Position numbers and translations under genes: made by a program. The notes below the pieces were generated by a model. It had not been told where the DNA came from. It ran no database searches and saw only the letters and a program-made list of their open reading frames with translations. From Taeniopygia guttata (taxonomy: Eukaryota; Chordata; Aves; Passeriformes; Estrildidae): DNA of 64,000 nt. Where the stretch lies: the NCBI RefSeq assembly GCF_048771995.1, contig NC_133028.1, positions 72,524,501 through 72,588,500 of the forward strand, given 5' to 3'. This document shows, one piece after another, positions 51,191 through 64,000 of the stretch; the stretch's first letter is position 1; each line of letters starts with the position of its first letter.

Positions 51191-54100
51191 GTACTTTGGT
51201 TTTAGGCATTCTGGAGCAAGGAGGCAGTTTTGTTTCCTGCTTGTACCTTGCTTGGCTAGTGGTGTACTACCCTAGTGGTGTGCTGCAGAGTGGGCTGGTC
51301 CCCACAGTGATGAGAGGTCCTGTGTGAGGAGCAGTGTAATTCCAGAAGGCTCTGCAGTGGTGCTAAGAATGGCTTTTCTGTTTTTATGGCTTCCAAAGAG
51401 ACACTCTGTGTGTCTGTGTGTGTATTTTTATATATATGTGTGCATGCAGTGTGAAGATGACTAAAAACCCACTTGCCTTTTCTTCGCTATGGATGTACTC
51501 AGGAGAAGGGGATGTGAATAACAAAGTGCCCAGGCTTTTGACAGGCTCTTCCCTGTCCCCCACCCAGCCTGCAGAGGTGATGTGTGCCATGCTGTCATAC
51601 CAGATTAACCCTTGCTGCTCTCTTATTCACTCTCAGACACATACACAAAGGTTCTGCCTGCACACAGGAGGAGAGGAGATGCTAGGTCACAGCTGCAGCT
51701 CTTGCTTCTCCCACCTTTCCCAAGGGGGAATTCCCTGCAGTGCTGTCCTGCCAGAGTTTGCCTGAGTAATGCTTTTCTCTCTGAGCCATTTATCTTCTCT
51801 TGTGTCTTCCCAATGGACAAAATAATTCCCAGGTAGGATCTCTGACCCTTGGTTGCTTGATTTCCTCAGCAGGTCATGCTTTGGACAGCTTGGCAATACC
51901 TGCAATGCAGCAATCTTAATTAAAGGTGGATGTATGCAAATTAATTCAACATTTTCATTGAGTTCAGTCTCAATCTGAAACACTATTTTGGCTTTACACA
52001 GAAGAATTGGTTTATTTTAATGTTCATTAAAGCTAAACTGAGAAAAGGTCTGGGTGGTGTGCTCAGAAGACATAGGCAATATCACATGGAGAAAGGGAAT
52101 AGGGTAGTAGAGATTTTAGGTATCCATAAAAAAATTTAGTTTTTTAAAAATCTATTTAAAAGTTGTAAATGCAAGTTTAAAAGTTTTTGCTTTCTGCATA
52201 CACAAATTCTCTGAAACACACATTCTTCTTTGTCAACAGCATTCTGGCTCATTAGTTTTCTTAATACTTAAATTATTTATTCTGGGAAACTCATAACTAT
52301 TTTTTTTATTTCTGTGAACAAGCAGATAGTGAAAGATTGCCAGAATTTCATGACCAGCATTGCGTGGCTTTTCAGCCTTAGTATATTTAAATGCCTGAAC
52401 TTGCATTAAGTTTTTTGGCTCAATTCCGGGACACATTTCTTTTTGTTCAGAGTGGCCAAGTTTAGATTTTCAGAGAGAAAGCCAGAAGGCTTTGGAGAAC
52501 AGGTAAAACTTGTTTCTTGAGCTGACTAACTTTGCATGAGTTTGAAAGAGGTTTAAAACCTTTGTGCTTTAACCCAAATCCAGCTTTCAAATTCAAAGTT
52601 AGTCCATCTAATTGGGATTTGGATCAGACAGGTGAATTTCTGTCTTTAACATTTTTATTTATACATGACACTACCTTCTCCTTTATCTCGTTTTAGGTAA
52701 AATTAGTTCTGAATAAAACATTTTTATCACATCCTGAGGCTGCATGTTTAAAAGAAGAATAAAATGACCACCATGATTTTCAGTCAGTTTCTTTAGCTGG
52801 AGCTGGTCTCTTAACTTCCAACTCATCAGTGAAAGAAAATGCTCCAAATCTAGACTATTCTTTTAACACTTCTTTTCCTTTCTTTAATACAAGAAGTATC
52901 TTGGCATGAGCTGTGCTTACCTCTCCCAGAAAGTCTGTGGCCATGTGATTTATACCTAGACCTGTGAGGCTTCCTAACAGCTGCTTCCTGAAATATGCAC
53001 AAATAATTTACAGCAGCCTGTGATGACTTGCTGAACAGTGCATTTAACCACCTGAAGAAGAGGTATTTATGCAAACCAGTAATGTAGAGCATGTTGCAAC
53101 TCTGGTTTTAGGGAAATAATTGTAGTTCAACTCATCACTGTGCCAAGTTTACACAGTAATTTTAGAGACAGATTTAGAGAAAAGAGGGTTTTGGTACAGT
53201 TAAGTTTTGTGCATGTACTTGTATCTACCTGGCCCTTAGTCAGTGAACCTCTGCTAGAAATTAATATAGTCAGTACTGGCCTAAAGTACTTCTTTTGTTG
53301 AAAGTAGGCTTTGCACCATCACTTCATTTTGTCAGATCTGAGTGAGTGCTCTTGGCTGACTGGCCTAAGGTGTTTGCTGCTTCTGAAAGTCCAGGTGTCT
53401 TTGTACAGCTCTGTGCCCTGTGAGACTCCCTTCTCTGGAAGGAAAATGGCAATTTTGCACAGCCCTGAACCAAGGTGACTCTTGCTGTCTGTGTCTAGAT
53501 CACCCAGAGCAGCGTGGAGAGCCATGTGGCTGGGCATTCAGATGTAGTATCAATTTCTAAATTTTATTCTTACTTCTAAAGACCCTGTGTGCCTCTCAGA
53601 GGCTTTATAATCGCTTATCTACCTTGGACTCCACTTACTCCCTTCAGAATGGTCTTTTCTATTCAAAGGTTTTATAAGATAAGAATTGAGATAGAGATAA
53701 GAAGTAGAGAAATGGAAAGGCTTTAATTGGTTGCTACTTTCTAGTGTTCTGTATTTCAATGTGTATTTATAATATATCTCTCCAGTCTCTTGGTATTTAC
53801 TAAGGGAAATATTTACTCTCCTCCTCCTACTTCCACTCCATCAGAAAGCCAGAGTATATTCCACAGTCTGGAACATAGCAATTTGACAAATTGACTGCTT
53901 AGCCAGTAATACCTACTCTGCAAATGTTTAAAAACATTTGTTGTACCACTACATAATACATCAGTGACTGAATACTGGAAAAGAGCTCTGACTGCTGTAG
54001 TTGCTGTGTCCCCTAACTCTCGGAAACTGCACTGTCTATCAAAATTCAGATAACTCAAGTTGCTGAGTAACCTCACACTGTGCACAGAGGCAATAGCAGG

Positions 54101-56259
54101 GGCAATAGCAGGCAACAGCCAGGAGAGGAAATATCTAAAGCTAGCCATTAGGAAATGCTGGGGTGAGAAGTCAGGGTCCAACTTCTCAGAATTCTGTGCC
54201 CAGCTGAACTGGAGGTCCCTAAGAAGAAAGCACCCCTTGGACTCTATGCCAGATTATTGCCCTTTTGTGACAAAAGGAATCATCAGCATCTGTGGCCTAA
54301 TGTCCCAGTGGAATTTTTATAAATGTCAGTCTTATTTGGTGCAGAATTTAGAATTTGTTTGCTTTCATTAGGAATATCAAAACACCATGCTCTGTGTTCT
54401 GGGGGCCACCTGCCTTCTTCTAAAGCTGTTTTTAATCTTTAATCAAAGGTTAATAAGGCCAAGCTTTTGGCCATGAAGACTGTGGAAGAGAGAAAAAGAA
54501 AGTGCCTGCAGCATTCACCAAAGACATGGGAAAGTGAGGTTACAGCCAGGGACCTCATAAAATGGGAGAGCTGGACAGGACAGAACGTACGTATGATTAA
54601 TGCAACGTTCTCCATCTATTTGAGAGAAGATGGAAATTTATATACACTTCTATATAGCTTACAGTTTACAAAGGCACTCTGATTGGCAAGCTAACATTGT
54701 TTGTCTTTGCCTTAAGGTGGTCAGGCTTTTCACACTGCAGCCCTACCCTAATTAACACTCAGATAGCTGATTACTTTGCAATTACCTTAACATAATTTCT
54801 GACTGTGCCACAACTGAATTCTCACTGCATCAAAGTCTCCCAGGCCCCACCAAGGCTGCTTATCAGGGCCTGTTCTGAGTGGGAAGCTCAATTCTCACTG
54901 CAGACAGAAATCATGCCCTCTCTCTCTGTCTCAGAAATTCTGTAAGATGAGGTACAAGTCGGTGCTGTGCTCCGTGGTTGGGATCCAGCCCTCAGGGATG
55001 CTGAGCTAAGCCCTGAAATGCCATGCTGAGGCTGGGAACCTGCACTGTGCCACCACCTCTTTGCAGAAGGGAAGTACTTTTTCCAAATTATCCCTGAACA
55101 CCTCCCAGATGGCATCTCTCTACCTGTGCTTGCAGCTACCCACTGCTGCCTGCCAGGATTTGATTTGGAGAGGTTTTCCTTAACTCTTGCGTCTCTGAGG
55201 GATATATCAGTATCCTGAATGTGCCTCCATATCCCAGTTTTGTTCAGATTTCCCAGGGAGAGGGCTCCTCGGGGCTTTTCCCTTTTACCTGGACATGTAT
55301 CCAATATTAAAGTCCAGTCTCAGGCTGAACAGCTACTTTAAAATTTAGAATCCACAAGTTATGGGACTAAATAAATGTAAATTTAATTCTGATTGGAGCG
55401 GAACAGTCAGGTTCCTTTCTGACTGCTTTCTTCATGCAGAGCTGGGGCTGAGCTTTCAGTGTCCATAACAACAACTTTCCCTGCAAATGGTGTCCTAATT
55501 CTGTCTAAAACTGTCCTGGGGGACTTTGACAGCTCCTCTGAGTTCTTTTTGCTATTTCTCTTCATCTGTTCCCCTTTATCCAAAATTCTTTTCATGATGC
55601 CAGTCTGTTGGAAATACAGTTTTGATGGGTTATTTGAATATTAGCTACTGTTTGAACAATTCCAGTCCTGTTCTTCTTGGGTTACTGCTGAAGTTGTTGA
55701 AGTACTCAAAAAATCATTCAGTATATACATATTCAGAGGAGATTTTTATCTTTAGAATATTCTATATAGCTCTCTAACACTTGGCTGATATGAATCATCT
55801 GATCATTGGATTGTTTTTAGGTGAATGGAGAATGTATTTCCATTTCTCTTCCCTCCTTTCCTGTCCTCAAACATTCAGAACTGGAGAAACCAAGTTTTCT
55901 TAGAAAATGCCCACAGCAGAATTAAAAGCTGATTTTTTAGTGTTGAAATGTTCTTGAAGCACTGGAGTAAATTTAGGACAGCTTTTTTCACCTCCCCATT
56001 TCCTCCAGGTTTGTGTGTTGAGAAATCCAATGTGAAAAGATATTTTGAGATCACCTAGCACATAGATCTGTACCAGGTGGAGGCAAGGTGACAGATGAAT
56101 CCTGCTGCCTGTACCCCTGGAGCTGCAATCATACTAGCCTTGATATCAGTGTGCTCTTATATCACTTTTGCTAGAAACAGCAACAGCTAAGGAGTTTTAA
56201 GGCAGCTCATGAAAACTACCTGTTTTGATATTGTTGAATCTCAGCAATACTCCTTAAAG

Positions 56260-56348
56260 GTTCTTTATTTGCCCAAAAGTCTCTTGTGATGCATCCCAAA
56301 ATAAAGAGTTCTTTATTTGCCCAAAAGTCTCTTGTGATGCATCCCAAA
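56260..56348. repeat. 48-bp tandem duplication
   Basis: GTTCTTTATTTGCCCAAAAG... starts at 56260 and again at 56308, nearly identical over about 41 bp. Confidence 0.92.
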
Positions 56349-56393
56349 AATTACCTCCGGGTTTATGCTGGATATATTTTTTTAGTTTGGGTT

Positions 56394-56439
56394 TGGTTTT
56401 GTTTTGGTTTATTTATTTATTTATTTAATTAATTAATTG
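56394..56439. repeat. (TTTA)n/(TTAA)n low-complexity tract
   Basis: GTTTTGGTTTATTTATTTAT followed by TTAATTAATTAATT. Confidence 0.85.
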
Positions 56440-59423
56440 TGCTCCCACCTGCAGTTTAATGTTAGCCTTGAGAGATATATTTGGTGGACTCTTTTCCAGT
56501 TAACATTTAAATCTGATTTCACACATAAGATTTTTTACAATTATATAGTTACCTAAGAGAAATTATTAGATTTCATAAGTTATTGAAGTAAATTATTACC
56601 TAGCCAAAATACAGGAGTCATTTGCTGTCCATAATAGTCTGTAACTGAGAACTTGGGCTCCAGTAGAAAAATAAACATGATTTTCTTTCCTTTTTTTTTC
56701 TTTAATATTGATGACATCTAGGATCTCTATCATAATTACCTATGTTTGGAACATAGAGGAAAATATAACCCCTATTCACCAAGACAAATACAAAAAGGAG
56801 ATAGAATAGACTCTTTTGAGGAATGAAATTATTCTCGTCTTTGGCACAAGTAAAAAGGAATTGGAGAATATCATCTGCCTAACCATTGTCAAGTTGTGTA
56901 AATATCATGACAGACACAATCTTTAAGAGTAGTTTGAAGAGAAGGACAGCTGTTGCTTTGTGAATACTCTGTTTTTTGTTTTTGTAAATGCTACAAATGA
57001 TACCATTACTGAAAACAGAGCTGGAATATATCACTTGATTGTTCATCATTTTAGTACTTTTCCTCTGTCAAGGCCCAAGTCCCCAAAGTCTGCTTTTGGG
57101 GAACATATGTCATCTGCCAAAAGCCATTTGAAATCCGAAAGCACAATAATGTTTATCTTTACTTTGTTTTTCAAAAGTAAAACATTTACATTTAGGGGAA
57201 AATGCTCCTTTTAAATACAGCATATTCTAACTATAATGCTAAGTTGTTGTGGTTTTTTTTTTCCCCAAAGAAGTTCAGATGTTTTAACATTTGGCTATAA
57301 AATCTATAATAAAGGCATATTTTCAAGCAATAGAGATTTCTCAAATTACTTAAAAACTAGAATGACTAGAATAGGATCACCAGACCAAGAATTTGAGAAG
57401 TGTTTGTGCCTGACAATAAAAGCAAATTCTTAGCAGGGTTTTCTGCTGATCCCTGCAATTATCTCATGTCCATGACAGAACAAAGGGGAATGGAATAGAA
57501 AGAGGGGGAATGGCTTTAAGAGGAAATAGAATATGTTTATTCTATTTTATTCATCTCACTGCATGTAAGACATGCAGTTTTTCTTACATACCTCTGCCCT
57601 TGGAGTACCTACCTTGCTTTAAAGGCCAAAGCAGAGGCAAAGGTAGTGGATTATAGATATTCATTGTCAACTAACATTTGTTATCCACTAGCTCCACCAG
57701 AAATGTCACCCCCAAAAGATCCTTACCTAAGTTTAATTGTGAAAATTATCTTTCTTGTTCTGTCCTAAGCTTGATGTACTTTTGAAGTTATTTACAATTA
57801 ACTTCAACAGGAAAAAGATTTCTCTTGCTCAGGTTTGTCCTTTTCAGAAAATGCTTTATATTAAAACATATCTATATTTGACTCTCTCTATAAGATATAT
57901 ATTTGTCCTTTGCAGAAAGCATGTTAAATTAAGACATATCTAGGTATGAATGCATATAGAATATCTGTACATAAAACCTTACACATATGGTAATGTGCTT
58001 TAAAATACTTTGAGTGAGAGCCTGGCTGTGTGAACCACTTGTGAATATGGGCATGAATTATATAAACTGCTTCAAAAAAGGTGTTCAGGCCAAGTGAGAG
58101 CACTGACTACTCTCGGTAACTCACAACACTCTTAGGATGCCAGAGATGTAAAAAGTGCCAATACATCCAAGCTGAGAAGAGCAGCTGCTCATTTTTTAAT
58201 GATGCACTGCTCTGTCCTGGAAGCAGCATTCCCACTTCCAGAGCAGAGCATGTGACAGCAGTAAGGCACAGAAAGGTACAAACCCCTCAAGGTGTGCAAT
58301 TTGGGGGAAGAAAAGGGAAATATTATTTCTGAGATTATCTGCAGGGAGTGAGGTGTCCTACAACAAAATCAGCCAGTTTGGCTTTAAGATAGGACTGAAG
58401 TTTTAGATAATCCCAATCTTCAATTTTGCCTGAAAATGAGCCTCTCAGATAAGCAGTAAAAACAATCCAGCATTTAAATTTTATAAATTTGGTGCCTCCC
58501 CAGCTTGGTCATAGTAATTGGTCTGAGCTCTTGACTTTGTTTAGCTGAATATTTGTTAACAATATAATTTTAAAGTAGTAGATATCTTGCTGAGCCTTTC
58601 AGCAGATGTGTGCTTCAGAGCTTTAAGCACTTTAAATAGTTCACATGGTGCAAAAATGCCCAGTGCACAAGCTGATGCTGCCCTGCTTTCACAAGGTGGT
58701 TCAAAGTGCCAACATACACACTTATGAAACAAGTTATTGGCACGATAAACAGCATTTTATTCACCTGCTATTCATTTGTTAACTCTGGGGTGAAGCTAAA
58801 CTACAATATAGGCATGACATACAACTACCTCTGAAATATTTAATTAAGTTCAAAATATCGATGTCTTTAGTTTCCTTATGTTCAGAGAAGTCAGATAATG
58901 GGAATGGAGAAACTTGAAATAACAATCTGTTACTTTCTCAGAGCTTCTCTCTATCCTCACTGATGAGATTTGCAATGTAGTAATGCTGCAATTTCATCAT
59001 TATTTTGTAATCTTCTTAAATGAGTGTCTCATGTTAGTGCAGGCAATCACAATAACTGCTTGAATAGGATTTGCTGCTGAGCAAAGCTGCTTGTGTTGCA
59101 AAAGCAACTGGAGGAATGCACAAGCAAAAAACCCATTGGGCAAAGTGTTTACTTTCCCATCGAGTTTACAGTGAGTCTCGAGAAGGGAATTTAGTGATGA
59201 CTTCACCCATGCTAGCAAGATGTCAGCAAATTGTCAAAGAAGGAATGAATTCTCTAATAGCAGCTTAAGGCAAGTTCCAAACCGAAGGAAATTGGTAACC
59301 ACAACACTTATTTAATGTGGAAGGCGGTCATATTTCCATGGAGTGAAAAAGGAAATTCCCTTGGCTTTGCAATGACCCAATAGCCCTTTTTTTTTTTTTT
59401 TTAAAGAAAATAAAGTTTCTTCA

Positions 59424-59567
59424 TTCCCATCCCAAAGCCAGGTTGGATGGGGCCCTGAGCAACCTGATCTAGTGGGTGACATCCCTCCCTGCCCATAGAG
59501 GGGAGACTGAAACTAAGATGATCTTCTAGGTCTCTTCCAATCCAAACCCTTCTGTGATTCTTTGATT
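59424..59567 (+). mobile_element. CR1 LINE fragment (3' end)
   Basis: CAGGTTGGATGGGGCCCTGA, GCAACCTGATCTAGTGGGTG, CTGCCCATAGAGGGGAGACT and TCCAAACCCTTCTGTGATTC. Confidence 0.85.
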
Positions 59568-62500
59568 AAGGTTGTCTCAAACCCAACCTTTCACTAAGCA
59601 TTATTTATTCATGCTACAGTGCACTTATTCCCTTCAGATGAATATTGTATGTTTGGTATATGTTTCATCCTGTTGAAATCTTTGAGACTGTTCATATGGG
59701 TAAAGTTATCTGTGTGAGTCTGTAGCTACAGAGTCTGAACATGGAATTAGATCTTTAAGGTTCACAGTTACTAGGCATTAAACACCACAGTCCTAGGTTA
59801 ATTTTTAAAATACTTTTTTTTTTCCCCAGAAGGATATAGTAATATTATCAACACAGGGCTGTTGTATCAGAGTTCTCCATTTATTTTCCTCTTCAAACTC
59901 AGGCTATGACACAATTGCTACTCATTAGATCTTTGCCTGTATACAACCTGCTTAATTCTACCTTTGTTCTTTTCATCAGAGATATTGATTTATGATCTGG
60001 TGTCCCTGGACTGAGTCATAATTCAGGCTGTTGACCCTGGGCTAATTGCTCTTCTGGTTTCAGAACTCTGTAAAATCTGCCTGGAGGTGTCTCTCATTTT
60101 AAAAAACCAAGATCATAGCCGCTGTACAAGTATTAGTGTTATTGGAGTAGTACTGATGCCTCTTCTGGCCTATTTGAATTCCAGATTCCTAACAGCAAAT
60201 ATCTTATCCTCATTTTTATTTGCAGATTTTTGAAGTGGTGTGAAGAAACAGTGAGAACTGTTATAATCCTTATTAACTTCCTTAGAGCCTTATGGATATT
60301 CTCTAGCTATTGAAATAAATAACCTCTTCCCACTCAAGTCCTACTCAAGTCACAACTCAAAATTTATTCTCACTAAAAGATTCTTTTTGGGTGCTTAGTG
60401 TTTTTAAGTCAATGATTCTTGATCCTTCTTTTTCTATTTAATTTTTATGTGTGAAATAAGTAAAATGATAAAGAAAAATTACATGTTTTTCTCCCAAACA
60501 CGATTAAAAATGTATTCAATTATTACATCTTGATTTTTATAAATATGAAAATATATGCTGATTTCAGATAGAAGTTAACATCTGCTAATAACTATTGCAT
60601 TCAAGCATTTTTCTCACATTATGTTTATGTAATTAATGTTGCAATAATAATGTTGTGTTGGAGCTACAGGGGCTGGAGGGTGATTATGTACCAAGAAGTG
60701 TGATGGATTTGGAAATGCAGCTGCTCTGCCCCTGTACCTGTGTGGGCAGGTGCTCTGATGGGGCAGTGTAAGACAAAGTCAGGATTTCATCATCACACCC
60801 CACAGTCACTTGCTGTCACTCGCTATGTAAAGCTGATTAGCTCCATTTTGGACAAAACAAGATTCACAGCAGTGGCTCTGGAGGTTACATCTTAGCACAC
60901 TAAAAAAAATAATTTTATTGAAAGGAACAGGTTTTATTTTCATTTTCAGCTCCTGGAAGTAAAATTGAGTTTTATTTATACAACCGATATTTCTGTTACT
61001 GACAGCAGTTCCTATTAATTCCTCAAAGATACATTAAGCAACAGTTAAAATGAGGGATGATGAAAATTTACAGGGAGTTTGCTTACTTTGTAGGCAGTTT
61101 TACTTGTTAAAAAACGTACCTAAAAAGCAGGTAAAAAATATATGGGCACCATTCTTTTATAAATGCAGGGAGAGGATAAGGCCCTTAAGGATTTTAGTTA
61201 TTTGAGGATCACCTCCTGAAAGAACTTTCCTAAATCAAACTTCATTTTGCCAGTTTGGAAACACTGTACACTATTACAATACATACAATTAGAAAATACT
61301 GGAGGATGGGGAAAAAAAACCAAAACAACCAAAAACAAATAAACAAACAAAAACTTTTAAAGCTCAAGAATCAGAAATCTTGTTGCACTTCTAAGCTGGG
61401 TATTAAATACTTCTTTTTATAAAAATAATTACAGATGCATCATTGCCTGGTCTAGGAGGCTGATTTTTGTGTATTAAAATGCAGCAGCTTTCACAGCTAA
61501 ATACTCTCACTTGGACCTTCTTAAAAAAAAAAAAAAATAAGTAGAAACTTAAAGGGGATGAAAAGGAAGAGGATGTGTGTCTTTGGGGAGTGATGGATAT
61601 GAGGACAGTACATGGGAGAACACACAGGTGATTGCAGAAGACATCACCAACTCTGAATGAATACATAATGGAAGGTAAGAATGTGTTAAAAATTAGACCA
61701 ATGTATTTTTCAAGCTAATCAGGGGTGTTTTATGTTAATCTAGGTATTGAAGATTTTAATATTACTTGCAAAACTAGAAGATTATTGAACATTAGGGTTG
61801 TTCAGAACTGATCTCTTTCCACAGTTTACATGCTCCCTTCCTCTCCCCTCCATAGTTATGCTGACATTAAACTTTCCACAACTAAACACTAAAAAAAAAC
61901 AAACAAAAAACCCCAAAAAAAACCAACACCCTTTATGAGAGTCTGAAGCTACACAATATTTAATTTCCACATCTGAAAGTCCTGGAAAATTCAGGAGATA
62001 GAGAAGGGGAAGATTGGTTATTTGTTATTTCACAGCTGGAAATGCAGGTTTTCAGAAGGAGCAAGCATTGACAAGAAACAAACTCCAGTCTGATTTGACT
62101 GTGAGAAGGCAAAAGGTAATCACTGATAAATGTAAACTACACAATTATTACTGTTTTTAAGCAATAGTCTCTCAGTTAATTTTCAGCTTTTGAGATAGAA
62201 TGGGTGGCAGATTTAAAGAAAGAACAGGGCACAGAGAAAGAAAAAAGGACAGGCTGAAATTAATAGCTTAAATTATATTTTGAAATTACTGTTAAAAACC
62301 AGGTTATTGATAGAACACTCATTTTAGCTCAGACTAGTAATTTCAAAGAGCTGAAAAGAGATCTTTTGAATACACCTTCAGCCCTTGGTTTGACTTAGAA
62401 CATGCAAATGGATATGAAAAGTTGTCTGCCCTTAAAATGTCAGAAAGCTCTGGAAAAATGCCAGCAATTTCCAACAGGACACATAAAAATATAAGCTGTA

Positions 62501-64000
62501 GGGTAGCTTTGTAGGTATTTCTAGTTATTTAGCAGCTGGTAAGTAAAATAGGCTTTTTTTGTAATACCAAATTTACTAGTCTTTGTTACAAACATTATTT
62601 TAATAGGGTTTTTTTCAACTCTTTTTGTTTCTATTGGTGTACTTGCAGCATTATCACATCAGGAGATGTAGGGGGAACAAGAGATCCTGGTGGAAGGGAG
62701 AATCTTATTTATGCCAAGGGGAAGAACCAAATTCTTCTTCACTGAGAGGAGGAGGTGGGAAACAGGACACAAGACTCAAATTGTAATAGTCCATAAGAAC
62801 TTCAAGAGTCCATCTGATTAACTTCTGTAGCTTATAAAAATGTGTTATTTGCACAAGTTATTCTATTGTCAGGACATGGAGACAATGATCTCATTTTCAA
62901 ACCAAAGGAACAATCACTTTTTGTACTTAAGTATAAGCCACTTCAGAGGGGAAAAGCAATTTATGCCTGCCAGAAAACACAATTGACTTTGAATTAGAGA
63001 AGAATTGGAGTTGAAAATAGTGTAACTAAAAGCAAGAGACTGGAATTCAAATGATATATCCTTGCAAGGAACAGGTAGTCCAGTCCTGTTTCAGTTTTAT
63101 GGACCAAATTTGAAGAAAAACTTTCTTTGTTCAAGTTTTGCCAGGAACTGACAGTATAGGTTAATGATGTTCATGATTTGTACAAAAAACATTTTCACCT
63201 GATCACAACTGCTAGCAAAAAAAAAGCTTCCTCCCATGAATGAGGAGTGAGACATTAATGAAATGCTTAATCATGGGTCAGGAATGTAAATTGGAATCTT
63301 ATACAGAGTGAAAAGTCTCATAGGCCTTACAGGACTCTATGTAACTTCTGTGTGCATGCTGCAAATCAGAATTTTTCCAGAAATTAACAAAAAAGAAATT
63401 AATTTTCTTTTTTGTTTCTTTGAGAAAGATTAAGAAGTGTTGATAAATAAAAGGAGGAAAACAATATATGTATATAGATCGGTATCTACCCTGAAGCAGC
63501 ACGAAGAAATCCTAATATTAGGAAACATGATCCTGAAGGAAAAACTTGCTAGAGATAAAGCAGTGGTTGGGGATGTGGAATTCTTTCATCAGAGGTGTGC
63601 AGGGCTGGGCGTGTTGTTGGGGAAACAAATGGCTTTCAACTCGGGCTCCTCAGAAATGTGTGAAATCAATTATCCTTGAAAAGGTAATAACAGGAGGGAA
63701 GAAAAAGGGAGAATGCATTGTTGGTGTCTCTGTTGTGCTGGAGAAGCAAAATTTTTCTTGGTAATGACAGGCCTTGTCACTTCAAACAAAAGGGTGTAGC
63801 CAATTTAAGTCCCGAAGGTGTTTTCTTGCTTGTTTAGTCACAGTCATTCCATATTCCCACTTTAAGACCTGGATCACTCCTTTGAAAGTTTTTACAAGAG
63901 CCATTTTCAAAGCACTAAAGATCTCATCATCCATCCACTGAAGGTGATGCTCACATTACTTGAAGATTTGGAACTGGCTGAAAATAAAATAAAATCAGTT

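Larger units (their letters stand above)
51191..64000. other. Gene-free AT-rich stretch to the window end
   Basis: Holds the 48-bp duplication, one CR1 tail at 59.4 kb and A/T-rich simple repeats (about 61315-61350 and 61890-61925). Short open frames are at chance length. Confidence 0.55.

Overview
The window looks like vertebrate nuclear DNA, most likely from a bird and plausibly a songbird. The evidence is several truncated 3' ends of CR1 LINEs (the dominant avian retroposon), three solo LTRs of endogenous-retrovirus type with 6-bp target-site duplications, AT-rich non-coding sequence, and one compact multi-exon gene with GT-AG introns. Species and chromosome cannot be read from the sequence.

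The one gene I can support lies at 5976-12310 on the + strand. It has eleven coding exons whose splice phases all agree, giving an uninterrupted 412-residue protein. Two N-terminal HU-like domains match the eukaryotic CCDC81 family (HU-CCDC81 domains 1 and 2), followed by a Pro/Arg-rich linker and a short charged helical tail. It is probably one of the many avian CCDC81-like paralogues. A poly(A) signal follows 131 bp after the stop codon.

This gene has been hit by three solo LTRs of one related group, each with its own perfect 6-bp duplication, so they are independent insertions. One is sense, in intron 5 (8825-9813), and carries five 81-bp tandem units that each hold a TATA-like box. One is antisense (11167-11783) and landed on the splice donor of exon 9, duplicating that donor. 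One is antisense (12470-13088) and starts 22 bp after the poly(A) signal. From memory of the literature, the avian CCDC81 expansion has been proposed to act in recognition of non-self or invasive elements, so the locus is worth a closer look, but any functional link is inference.

The flanks, 1-5895 and about 13095-64000, contain no coding region I can support. They hold CR1 fragments (minus strand near 2.4, 18.3, 28.3, 49.1 and 50.9 kb; plus strand near 21.5, 37.5 and 59.4 kb), simple repeats, a few short minisatellite-like duplications, and otherwise AT-rich sequence typical of introns or a gene desert. No tRNA, rRNA or CRISPR array was seen.
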